The notes under the pieces were generated by a model, which did not search any database, was not told the DNA's origin, and saw only the letters and a list, made by a program, of their open reading frames with translations. From NCBI GenBank assembly GCA_937989795.1, contig CALKBB010000326.1, positions 1-13,397 on the forward strand: DNA of 13,397 nt, read 5' to 3'. Source of the stretch: an uncultured Collinsella sp. (GTDB lineage Bacteria; Actinomycetota; Coriobacteriia; Coriobacteriales; Coriobacteriaceae). The position numbers and the translations under genes were made by a program. Position 1 is the first letter of the stretch. The number at the start of each line of letters is the position of its first letter. Positions 7,307 to 13,397 of this stretch are shown here, in pieces.

Positions 7307-8080
7307 CTACATCGCCATTCCGCCGTCGACGCGCACGACCTCGCCCGTAATGTAAGCGGCCGCATCGCTCGCCAAAAAGCGCACCACGCCGGCCACTTCC
7401 TCGGGGCGCGCCATGCGCTTAAGGGGAATCTGCTCCTCGGTTGCCGCACGCACCTTCTCCGAGAGCTTTGCCGTCATATCTGTCTCGACAAACCCGGGGG
7501 CGACCGCGTTCACTCGTACGCCGCGGAGCGCAAGCTCGCGCGCTACCGCCTTGGTCAGGCCGATAACGCCCGCCTTGGAGGCAGCATAGTTGGCCTGCCC
7601 GGCATTGCCCATCAGGCCCACAACCGAGCTCATGTTGACGACGCAACCGCCGCGCTGGCGCATAAAGGTCTTGGTGAGCGCGCGCGTCGTATTGAACGTG
7701 CCCTTGAGATTGACATCGAGCACGCGGTCGAAGGCATCGTCGCCCATACGCATGAGCAGGCCGTCGCGCGTGATGCCGGCGTTGTTGACGAGCACCCAAA
7801 TGGAGCCAAAGTCATTGAGAACCGTCTCCACGCATGTGTTGACGGCATCGGGGTCGGCCACGTCACATTGATATGCGCGCGCCGTGGCGCCTGACGCCTC
7901 GCAGGCTTCACACGTCTCGCGCGCCGCGTCGACGCTACCGGCATAAACGACGGCGATATCGTAGCCATCCTCCGCCAGGCCCACGGCACAAGCGCGACCG
8001 ATGCCGCGCGAGCCGCCCGTAACCAGTGCCACGCGACGCAAGTCGTTGCGCTCGAGCGTGCCGTTGTTCAAGTTGCCCAT
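7307..8080 (-). CDS. fabG: 3-oxoacyl-ACP reductase
   Basis: FabG reduces 3-oxoacyl-ACP to 3-hydroxyacyl-ACP with NADPH, the second step of each elongation round. It is a 257-residue short-chain dehydrogenase. The Rossmann cofactor loop is TGGSRGIG (21-28), NNAG is at 99-102, and the catalytic tetrad is Asn124, Ser152, Tyr165 and Lys169 in the NYAASKAGV context. The end reads VDGGMAM, typical of FabG. About 13 extra residues precede the beta strand RVALVTGG. The ATG at 8080 has AAAGGAA at good spacing. The gaps are 30 nt from fabD and 39 nt to fabF. Position inside the operon makes FabG far more likely than another short-chain reductase. Confidence 0.96.
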   Translation of the reverse strand: MGNLNNGTLERNDLRRVALVTGGSRGIGRACAVGLAEDGYDIAVVYAGSVDAARETCEACEASGATARAYQCDVADPDAVNTCVETVLNDFGSIWVLVNNAGITRDGLLMRMGDDAFDRVLDVNLKGTFNTTRALTKTFMRQRGGCVVNMSSVVGLMGNAGQANYAASKAGVIGLTKAVARELALRGVRVNAVAPGFVETDMTAKLSEKVRAATEEQIPLKRMARPEEVAGVVRFLASDAAAYITGEVVRVDGGMAM

Positions 8081-8110
8081 GTCATTCCTTTCGGGTTATA
8101 GCCCTGTGGA

Positions 8111-9037
8111 CTATGCGAGCTCGTCGGCAATAGCTGCGACCTGCTCGGCCGTTTCGCACGAATACACGCGAACGTCGCTCAGCGTACGCTTGACCAGGCC
8201 CGACAGCGTTTTGCCAGGGCCAACCTCAATAAACGTGTCGATGCCTTGATCCTGCAGAGCATGCAGCGTTTCGACCCAGCGCACGGCATGGCTCACCTGG
8301 TTGGCCAAGACATCCGATGCTGCTCGCGGGTCCGCCGGATAGGGCGCCGCCGTCATATTTGCCATAACAGGAATGAGCAACGGGGACGGCGTGTGACCGG
8401 CCTCGATATATGCAGCAAGGCCACAAGTCGCCTCGGCCATATAGGGGCTATGGAATGCACCCGACACCGCGACTTTCATAGCGCGGCCGCCAGCCTCTTT
8501 TACCAGGACGTCGAGCTCCTGCAGCGCCTCGGGCGCTCCGGCCACAACCGTCTGCTGCGGGCTGTTGTAGTTGACCGGCCAGCAGTCCTCGCCGGCTTGC
8601 GCAGCCAGGTTCTCGACTTGCGCTGCATCGAGCTTGATGACGGCGCGCATGCCGCCCGGATGGCGCTCGGCAGCCGCGGCCATCAATGCCGCGCGCTCAC
8701 ACACGAGCTCAAAACCCGCTCGCGTATCGAATGCCCCCGCAAAGGTGAGCGCGGCGACCTCGCCAAGCGAAAAACCCGCACAGGCGGCAGGCACCACGCC
8801 GCGCTCACGCAGGGCGGTAGCCGCTGCCAGGTCGTGAACGAACACGCACGGCTGCGTGTTCTCGGTCTGCGAGAGCTCCTCCTTGGAGGCGCTCCGGCAC
8901 TGCTCGCTGGTCCCCGGGCGCACCTCGTCTGCAATGGCGAACACCTCGGCAGCCGCCGGCGATGCCTCGATCAGGTCAACGCCCATCGCGGGGTGCTGGG
9001 CGCCCTGGCCGGCAAACAGAAACGCTACGCTACCCAT
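8111..9037 (-). CDS. fabD: Malonyl-CoA:ACP transacylase
   Basis: FabD transfers malonyl from CoA to AcpP, supplying the extender unit. The 308-residue protein opens with FLFAGQGAQ. It has the nucleophile Ser90 in GFSLGE (88-93), Arg115 in CERAALM, which binds the malonyl carboxylate, and His196 in VSGAFHSPYM. EVGPGKTLSGL near the end is also typical. The length matches FabD (about 310). The start overlaps the end of fabK by 13 nt. The nearest ribosome site is a modest AAGGGTG inside fabK, so translation is probably coupled. Key residues are all present and I see no damage. Confidence 0.97.
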   Translation of the reverse strand: MGSVAFLFAGQGAQHPAMGVDLIEASPAAAEVFAIADEVRPGTSEQCRSASKEELSQTENTQPCVFVHDLAAATALRERGVVPAACAGFSLGEVAALTFAGAFDTRAGFELVCERAALMAAAAERHPGGMRAVIKLDAAQVENLAAQAGEDCWPVNYNSPQQTVVAGAPEALQELDVLVKEAGGRAMKVAVSGAFHSPYMAEATCGLAAYIEAGHTPSPLLIPVMANMTAAPYPADPRAASDVLANQVSHAVRWVETLHALQDQGIDTFIEVGPGKTLSGLVKRTLSDVRVYSCETAEQVAAIADELA

Positions 9038-9969
9038 GTGGACGCACCCTTCAGAACGCGCTCGGCACCATCGACCAGGTCGTCAACGATTTCACGTGCG
9101 CTTTGGCGCTCGTTGACCATGCCGGCAATCTGCCCACACAAAAACGAACCCTCTTCGTAATTGCCGTCCTTGGCGGCCTTGCGAAGGGCGCCCGTACCCA
9201 TGGCCCCGAGCTCCTCGGCACTTGCGCCCGCCGCCTCACTTTTGGCGTAGGCATTGGTAAAGGGGTTCTTGAGCGCACGCACCGGATGTCCCGTCGAACG
9301 ACCGGTCGCGCGCGTCGAGGTGTCTCCCGCCTTGAGCACCAGCTCTTTGTATTGTTCGGAGACGGTACACTCATCGGCAACGAGAAAACGTGTTCCCACC
9401 TGGACGCCAGCGGCGCCAAGCATAAAGGCCGCTGCCACGCCGCGACCGTCGGCGATACCGCCAGCTGCCACAACGGGGACATCGACCGCGTCGACAACCT
9501 GCGGAACGAGCGCCATCGTCGATGTCTCGCCAATATGTCCACCCGATTCGGTGCCTTCGGCAACCACGGCGGTGGCCCCGCGACGCGCCACGAGACGCGC
9601 CAGTGCCACCGAGGCAACGACCGGGATGACCTTGATGCCGGCGTCGTTCCAAGCCTTCATGTACTTGGTGGGATTGCCGGCACCCGTCACGACGACCGGC
9701 ACCTGCTCGTCAATCACAACCTGCGCGACCTGGTCGGCAAACGGGCTCATAAGCATGACGTTCACACCAAAGGGCTTATCCGTCTTGGTGCGCAGCTCGT
9801 GAATCTGATCGCGCAGCCAGTTGGCGTCGGCATTCATGGCCGCGATGATTCCCAACCCGCCGGCCTCGGACACGGCCGATGCCAGCGAGGCATCGGCAAT
9901 CCAGGCCATGCCGCCCTGGAACACGGGCTTTTCGATGCCGAGCAGCTCGCAGAGAGGAGTCTTGAGCAT
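9025..9969 (-). CDS. fabK: Enoyl-ACP reductase II (FMN-dependent)
   Basis: FabK carries out the last reduction of each elongation round, turning trans-2-enoyl-ACP into acyl-ACP with NAD(P)H and bound FMN. The 314-residue TIM-barrel protein closely follows the streptococcal FabK pattern. PVFQGGMAWIAD is at 15-26, then AGGLGIIAA, KPFGVNVMLMSPF, VVTGAGNP, and the active-site His145 in ESGGHIG. AAGGIADGRG, VQVGTRF and HPVRALKN follow. The close motif match and the operon position separate it from nitronate monooxygenases of the same superfamily. FabK enzymes are structurally unrelated to FabI and are not inhibited by triclosan. The start is 2 nt after the acpP stop, with a GGAG ribosome site inside the acpP end. 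Confidence 0.96.
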   Translation of the reverse strand: MLKTPLCELLGIEKPVFQGGMAWIADASLASAVSEAGGLGIIAAMNADANWLRDQIHELRTKTDKPFGVNVMLMSPFADQVAQVVIDEQVPVVVTGAGNPTKYMKAWNDAGIKVIPVVASVALARLVARRGATAVVAEGTESGGHIGETSTMALVPQVVDAVDVPVVAAGGIADGRGVAAAFMLGAAGVQVGTRFLVADECTVSEQYKELVLKAGDTSTRATGRSTGHPVRALKNPFTNAYAKSEAAGASAEELGAMGTGALRKAAKDGNYEEGSFLCGQIAGMVNERQSAREIVDDLVDGAERVLKGASTWVA

Positions 9970-9971
9970 CT

Positions 9972-10208
9972 CTACTTCTCCAATGCCGCCTCGACCGTAT
10001 CGGCGAACTCGCCGACCGTCTTGGGGTTCTCCTCGGTATCGAGCTGAATGCCAAACTCGTCCTCGACGGCGACGAGGATCTCGACGGTACCCAGACTGTC
10101 GAGACCAATCTCCTCGAGCGTGGACTCGGGCTTCATCTCGACGTCGTCAAGGCCAGCGGTCTCGCGGATAACGTCGCAAACGCGCTCGAAGGTCTTCTGA
10201 TCTGCCAT
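9972..10208 (-). CDS. acpP: Acyl carrier protein
   Basis: This 78-residue acidic protein carries malonyl and acyl chains on a phosphopantetheine arm. The attachment site is Ser38 in the motif GLDSLGTVEI. The predicted four-helix layout and the acidic run around VEDEFGIQLDTEEN are typical. A strong AAAGGAGAA ribosome site precedes the ATG at 10208, which fits the high output expected of ACP. It sits between fabH (52-nt gap, the largest in the operon) and fabK (2-nt gap). The transferase that would activate it (AcpS) is not in the window. Confidence 0.97.
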   Translation of the reverse strand: MADQKTFERVCDVIRETAGLDDVEMKPESTLEEIGLDSLGTVEILVAVEDEFGIQLDTEENPKTVGEFADTVEAALEK

Positions 10209-10260
10209 GGTAGTTCTCCTTTGTTTGTGCCCTAGGGGCGTTTTTATTTCCTATGTGCGA

Positions 10261-11220
10261 CTACTTCCAGCGAAGTAAATAGCCACCTATATCCAAACCG
10301 GCGCCAAATCCAACGAGGGCGATGGTGTCGCCCGCAGTCAGTGCGTCGGTACGTGCCAGCCGGTCAAGCGCAAAGGGAATGCAGGCGCTCGAAATGTTGC
10401 CGGTCTCGCGCAGCGTTCGAACCACGCGCTCGTCTGGCACGCCGAGGCGCTTGACCGCCTGACTCAGGATTCGTTCGTTAGCCTGATGGAATACAAAATG
10501 ATCGATGTCTTCGACCGAAATGCCCGCATCGATCGCAAGCTTATGGACCGTGTCGCAGATGGCGCTGACGCCGAACTTGAACACGCGGCGGCCTTTCATG
10601 GACAGCACGCTCTCACTATCTGCGGAGTCCTTAAACGGCGAGGTGCCGATCAGACCGGGAACGCGCAACGTCTCGACGTCGGGCGCCGTCGAAAGCTCGA
10701 CGGCAAGGGGGCTGTCTCCCCCAGCTTCTATCACTGCAGCACCCGCGCCGTCACCAAAGAGCACGCACGTGGCGCGATCTGTCCAGTCAAGCGCGCGCGT
10801 CATCTGCTCGGCAGCAACGACAAGCACATGCTTGGCTCGTCCTCGGGCGATATAGCCCTCGGCGACATCGAGCGCAAATACGAAGCCGGCGCAGGCCGCC
10901 GAGACATCGAAGGCAGGGCACGTCGCGCCCAGACGCACGGCAACGGCACATGCCTCAGCGGGAACGAGATGGTCACCCGTTGTCGTCGAGCAGACGATCA
11001 GATCCAGCTGGCTCGCGTCGATTCCGGACACCTGGAGTGCCCGCTCGCTCGCTGCTACGGCAAGGTCGTCAAGTGACTCGGTGGTGCAGACGTGGCGGCT
11101 CTTGATACCTGTGCGAGTAAAAATCCACTCATCCGAGGTATCGAGGAACTCAGACAGCTCGTCATTGGAAACACTGCGCTTAGGAAGCGCCGAGCCTGTT
11201 CCAAGAATCGTGAAACCCAT
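10261..11220 (-). CDS. fabH: 3-oxoacyl-ACP synthase III
   Basis: FabH starts each chain by condensing an acyl-CoA primer with malonyl-ACP. The 319-residue protein has the triad Cys110 (SAACAGF), His245 (FHQAN) and Asn275 (GNISSA). The N-terminal GTGSALPKRSVSNDEL and TRTGIKSRH and the terminal GFGAGLDIGGYLLRW are standard. The primer (acetyl or branched) cannot be read with confidence. An in-frame ATG 19 codons upstream (11277) exists, but it lies beyond the near-perfect AAAGGAGG ribosome site (11227-11234) that serves the ATG at 11220, and the extra residues do not match FabH. It is the first gene of the operon. The 5' control region contains two 19-bp repeats and a divergent birA. Confidence 0.96.
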   Translation of the reverse strand: MGFTILGTGSALPKRSVSNDELSEFLDTSDEWIFTRTGIKSRHVCTTESLDDLAVAASERALQVSGIDASQLDLIVCSTTTGDHLVPAEACAVAVRLGATCPAFDVSAACAGFVFALDVAEGYIARGRAKHVLVVAAEQMTRALDWTDRATCVLFGDGAGAAVIEAGGDSPLAVELSTAPDVETLRVPGLIGTSPFKDSADSESVLSMKGRRVFKFGVSAICDTVHKLAIDAGISVEDIDHFVFHQANERILSQAVKRLGVPDERVVRTLRETGNISSACIPFALDRLARTDALTAGDTIALVGFGAGLDIGGYLLRWK

Positions 11221-11236
11221 CACTAACCTCCTTTGA

Positions 11237-11255
11237 GTTGTTGACGTGTTTACAT
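11237..11255. promoter_or_regulatory. Putative operator, copy 1 (fabH-proximal)
   Basis: The plus strand reads GTTGTTGACGTGTTTACAT. It differs at one base from copy 2, which starts 48 nt further on. The core TGTTGACGTGTTTACA is an imperfect palindrome (5 of 8 pairs). It lies two bases upstream of the fabH ribosome site, so a bound protein here would act as a roadblock downstream of the likely promoter. No cognate regulator is encoded in the window. Confidence 0.6.
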
Positions 11256-11284
11256 CGACCAAGAGAGGATAACGCATTTCAGTC

Positions 11285-11303
11285 GTTGTTGACGTGTTAA
11301 CAT
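11285..11303. promoter_or_regulatory. Putative operator, copy 2 (promoter-proximal)
   Basis: The plus strand reads GTTGTTGACGTGTTAACAT, matching copy 1 at 18 of 19 positions. Its core TGTTGACGTGTTAACA has better dyad symmetry (6 of 8 pairs, with TGTT/AACA ends). It overlaps the best -10 candidate for fabH on the minus strand and a TTGACG -35-like box on the plus strand. Binding here could affect both divergent units. Confidence 0.6.
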
Positions 11304-11317
11304 TAAATTGTTCAAAT
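11289..11317 (+). promoter_or_regulatory. Candidate birA promoter
   Basis: TTGACG (11289-11294) and TCAAAT (11312-11317) are 17 nt apart on the plus strand. The -35 hexamer lies inside operator copy 2. The -10 match is only 4 of 6. Start of transcription would be near 11324, giving a birA leader of about 70 nt in which I see no clear structure. Confidence 0.3.
11302..11307 (-). promoter_or_regulatory. Candidate -10 box of the fab operon
   Basis: The minus strand reads TTTAAT, 5 of 6 to the bacterial -10 consensus, and overlaps operator copy 2 by two bases. Transcription would begin inside that operator and give a leader of about 75 nt. The -35 region is poor at every normal spacing, so this may be an activated promoter or a wrong placement. 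Confidence 0.3.
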
Positions 11318-11396
11318 GCGACAAAGGCTTCACATTGTGTCTATCTCTCGACACCATTACGCGATTGCCTTATTACCTTAGGAGGTAGCAGCTGTT

Positions 11397-12173
11397 ATGG
11401 ATTCTCGTTTAACGGTGGTCGACGTAACCGGATCGACCAACGATGACCTGCTCGAAGCAGGAAAACAGGGAGCGCCGCACGGCACAGGACTTGCCGCCCG
11501 GGCTCAGACAGCAGGACGCGGCCGGCGCGGCCACAAGTGGGATTCAACCGCCGGCAACCTATTGCTTTCGATTGTTCTGCGCCCATGCGTTAATCCTGCA
11601 AAGTACTCTGGTCTTGCCGCCGTCAGCGGCCTAGCGGTGCTCGAGGCGCTCGAAATGCAGGGCCTTGCAAACGAGATTGACCTCAAATGGCCCAACGATC
11701 TGGTCGCGCGAGGGCGCAAGCTCGGCGGCATTCTGGTCGAGGCCGCACGCGATAACGAAGGCAAACCTTTCGCCGTCTGCGGCATTGGCGTCAATGTGAA
11801 CTATGTGCCCTCGGAGGTTCCCGATGGCGGCCTGCCGGCAATCGGTCTCTCGGATCTCAACGAGAACGTTCCCGCCGTCGATGTGTTACTCAAGGAGGTC
11901 TATCACACCGTCGTAAACGCTGTGAACGCGTGGGCAGAGCGTCTCCACGCCATGGAAGATAACGCCGGACCACTCGCGCCCGTCCACGGCGAATATGTCG
12001 CTCACCTCAATTGGATTGGGGAGCACGTTATCGCCCGTTCCCCTGCCGGTGACGAGCTGGCACGCGGCATCTTTAAAACCGTCGATGCCTTTGGTCGCGC
12101 GTGTATCGAAACGGAAGGCGGCGTGCTATCCTTCCATTTTGAGGAGGCATCGCTGCGCCCCTTGAGCGAATAG
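11397..12173 (+). CDS. birA: Biotin-[acetyl-CoA-carboxylase] ligase, monofunctional type
   Basis: This 258-residue enzyme makes biotinyl-5'-AMP and transfers biotin to the lysine of carrier proteins, here most obviously Lys124 of AccB in the neighbouring operon. STNDDLL is at 13-19, the adenylate-binding loop GRGRRGHKW at 40-48, KWPND at 97-101, KLGGILVE at 108-115 and GIGVNVNY at 129-136. The C-terminal SH3-like cap is at about 210-258. There is no N-terminal winged-helix domain: the catalytic domain begins at residue 1, so it is the class that ligates only and does not act as the biotin repressor. A full AGGAGG ribosome site precedes the ATG with slightly long spacing (11 nt). It is transcribed away from fabH. 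Confidence 0.95.
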   Translation: MDSRLTVVDVTGSTNDDLLEAGKQGAPHGTGLAARAQTAGRGRRGHKWDSTAGNLLLSIVLRPCVNPAKYSGLAAVSGLAVLEALEMQGLANEIDLKWPNDLVARGRKLGGILVEAARDNEGKPFAVCGIGVNVNYVPSEVPDGGLPAIGLSDLNENVPAVDVLLKEVYHTVVNAVNAWAERLHAMEDNAGPLAPVHGEYVAHLNWIGEHVIARSPAGDELARGIFKTVDAFGRACIETEGGVLSFHFEEASLRPLSE

Positions 12174-12226
12174 GGCGCCGCAGCCACCTACTCGGCAGCA
12201 ATACCCGGCAGTCCAAACCATCATTC

Positions 12227-12267
12227 AAAACAAAAGAGCCCCGCTACCGTAATGGCAGCGGGGCTCT
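12227..12267 (-). terminator. Intrinsic terminator after rpsJ
   Basis: The minus strand has 11-bp perfect arms AGAGCCCCGCT and AGCGGGGCTCT around an 11-nt centre, followed by TTTTGTTTT. It begins 21 nt after the rpsJ stop. The plus strand has no T-run after the stem, so it is oriented for rpsJ; birA converges on it from the other side and ends 53 nt earlier. The rest of the birA-rpsJ gap (12174-12226) shows nothing recognisable. Confidence 0.88.
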
Positions 12268-12288
12268 GTAAGCTATGAGCGATATCGC

Positions 12289-12597
12289 TTAGAGCTTGAT
12301 GTCGATGTCGACGCCAGCGGGAAGGTCGAGACGCATGAGCGAATCAACGGTGCCCGAGGTGGGGTCGAGGATGTCGATGAGGCGCTTGTGGGTGCGCATC
12401 TCGAACTGCTCACGGGAGTCCTTGTTCACGTGCGGCGAGCGGATAACCGTGTACAGGTTGCGCTCGGTGGGCAGGGGGACAGGACCGGAAACGCGAGCGC
12501 CAGTCTTCTGAGCGGTCTCAACGATGAGCTTCGCGGACTGATCGACGACCTCGTGATCATAGCCCTTGAGGCGAATGCGGATCTTCTGGGTAGCCAA
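12289..12597 (-). CDS. rpsJ: Small ribosomal subunit protein uS10
   Basis: This 102-residue protein is a 30S head component (and in other bacteria a NusB partner in antitermination). The sequence is strongly conserved: ATQKIRIRLKGYDHEVVDQS at the start, GPVPLPTERNLYTV in the middle, and HKRLIDILDPTSGTVDSLMRLDLPAGVDIDIKL at the end. Length is standard. The start codon is TTG (12595-12597), served by a strong GGAGGT ribosome site; no ATG or GTG is available that would leave the conserved N-terminus intact. It follows fusA by 60 nt and is itself followed by a terminator rather than by rplC. Confidence 0.97.
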   Translation of the reverse strand: MATQKIRIRLKGYDHEVVDQSAKLIVETAQKTGARVSGPVPLPTERNLYTVIRSPHVNKDSREQFEMRTHKRLIDILDPTSGTVDSLMRLDLPAGVDIDIKL

Positions 12598-12615
12598 CTT
12601 AAACCTCCAAAGAGT

Positions 12616-12632
12616 GCGAGAGATGTTCTCGC
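12616..12632 (-). other. Short hairpin in the fusA-rpsJ spacer
   Basis: In the transcript GCGAGA pairs with TCTCGC around a 5-nt loop (ACATC), about 9 nt before the rpsJ ribosome site. No T-run follows it, so it is not a terminator. It could be a processing or translational control structure, or chance. Confidence 0.35.
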
Positions 12633-12657
12633 GGATTACGTAACAGGGAGCTCGAAC

Positions 12658-13397
12658 TTAGGCGTTCTTGCTCATGACCTCGTCCACGATGGACTTGGGC
12701 GCGGGCTCATAAGAGTCGAACTGCATCGTGTAGGATGCACGGCCCTGGGTCTGGGAGCGAAGGTCGGTAGCGTAACCGAACATCTCGCCCAGCGGCACCT
12801 TGGCACGGATGAGCTTGCTGTTCTTGCGATCCTCCATGCCCTCGATCTTGCCGCGACGACCGGAGAGGTTGCCCATAACGTCGCCCATGTACTGCTCGGG
12901 GGTCTCGACCTCGACAGCCATGATCGGCTCGAGCAGCTGCGGATCGGACTTCTTGAGGGCGTCCTTGATAGCCATGGAACCGGCGATCTTGAAGGCGGCC
13001 TCGGAGGAGTCGACCTCGTGGTAAGAACCGTCGAACAGGGTGACCTTGACGTCGAGGACCGGGAAGCCGGCGATAACACCGGTGTTCAGGGCCTCCTGGA
13101 TGCCCTTGTCGATGGACGGGATGTACTCCTTGGGCACGACGCCGCCGACGATAGCGTTGACGAACTCGTAGCCGAAGCCCTCCTCCATCTTCTCGAGCTT
13201 GATGACGGCGTGGCCGTACTGACCGCGACCGCCGGACTGACGGACGAACTTGCCCTCAGCCTTCTCGACGTCGTGACCAGCGGTCTCGCGGTAGGCAACC
13301 TGGGGCTTACCAACGTTAGCGTCAACCTTGAACTCGCGGAGCAGACGGTCGACGATGATCTCCAGATGCAGCTCGCCCATGCCGGCGATGATGGTCT
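12658..13397 (-). CDS. fusA: Elongation factor G, C-terminal part (cut by window edge)
   Basis: EF-G is the GTPase that drives ribosomal translocation. Only the last 245 or so residues are here. The frame runs open to the window edge, and the residues before the first in-frame ATG (TIIAG) already match EF-G, so the gene continues to the right. Visible parts are the GMGELHLEIIVDRL junction, NVGKPQVAYRET, and domain IV with QSGGRGQYGH, YIPSIDKGIQEAL and the tip loop DGSYHEVDSSE. Domain V follows, with LLEPIMAVEVETPE, GRRGKIEGME and PLGEMFGYATDLRS. The stop is TAA at 12658-12660. The GTPase domain is not in view, so an EF-G paralogue cannot be fully excluded. Location directly before rpsJ supports the housekeeping copy. 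Confidence 0.96.
   Translation of the reverse strand, partial: TIIAGMGELHLEIIVDRLLREFKVDANVGKPQVAYRETAGHDVEKAEGKFVRQSGGRGQYGHAVIKLEKMEEGFGYEFVNAIVGGVVPKEYIPSIDKGIQEALNTGVIAGFPVLDVKVTLFDGSYHEVDSSEAAFKIAGSMAIKDALKKSDPQLLEPIMAVEVETPEQYMGDVMGNLSGRRGKIEGMEDRKNSKLIRAKVPLGEMFGYATDLRSQTQGRASYTMQFDSYEPAPKSIVDEVMSKNA

Noticed and set aside
5018..7894. 958-codon open frame on the plus strand across fabZ, accB, fabF and fabG
   Set aside because: It is antisense to five well-identified genes; stops are rare in this frame because of the GC-rich third positions of the true genes. The translation is Arg/His/Ala-rich without any recognisable domain.
10229..10245. Possible terminator between fabH and acpP
   Set aside because: GCCC/GGGC is only a 4-bp stem with a T-run on the plus strand, opposite to transcription of the operon.
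11221..11277. 19-residue N-terminal extension of fabH
   Set aside because: The extension runs through the AAAGGAGG ribosome site and operator copy 1; the family N-terminus begins at the ATG at 11220.
11237..11303. BirA-type biotin operator
   Set aside because: GTTTACA and GTTAACA resemble biotin-operator half-sites, but the inverted partners here are only 2 nt apart instead of about 14-16, and the BirA encoded beside them has no DNA-binding domain.
1..13397. Mobile element, CRISPR array, tRNA, toxin-antitoxin or defence genes
   Set aside because: None seen. All coding space is filled by housekeeping or transport genes, and the largest gap is the 176-bp fabH-birA control region.

Overview
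The window looks like chromosomal core DNA from a high-GC gut actinobacterium of the class Coriobacteriia, most like Collinsella. This rests on the GC-rich codon use, a type II fatty-acid operon that uses FabK as its enoyl reductase, a fused AccD-AccA carboxyltransferase, and a fusA-rpsJ pair. The genus is an inference; no 16S or other marker is present.

Layout, left to right. (1) Positions 82-1902, minus strand: a histidine phosphatase and a cation diffusion facilitator of probable Mn2+ type, probably co-transcribed. (2) Positions 1982-2048: an intrinsic terminator and a small inverted repeat that overlaps the last stop codon of the next operon. (3) Positions 2043-11220, minus strand: a ten-gene fatty-acid operon, in transcription order fabH, acpP, fabK, fabD, fabG, fabF, accB, fabZ, accC, accDA. 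Gaps are -14 to 52 nt. (4) Positions 11221-11396: a divergent control region with two near-identical 19-bp direct repeats, each with internal dyad symmetry. (5) Positions 11397-12173, plus strand: birA, a biotin-protein ligase without a DNA-binding domain. (6) Positions 12227-13397, minus strand: the 3' end of fusA, then rpsJ (TTG start), then a strong intrinsic terminator.

How the genes work together. AccB, AccC and the fused AccDA make malonyl-CoA, once BirA from the divergent gene has biotinylated AccB. FabD moves malonyl to AcpP, and FabH condenses acetyl-CoA (or a branched primer) with malonyl-ACP. FabF, FabG, FabZ and FabK then run the elongation cycle. The operon carries almost a whole saturated fatty-acid pathway and no regulator gene of its own. 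The tandem repeat in front of fabH is therefore the most interesting unexplained element: it looks like the operator of an unidentified lipid regulator. Otherwise the window is ordinary housekeeping DNA; I see no mobile element, CRISPR array, tRNA or defence system.
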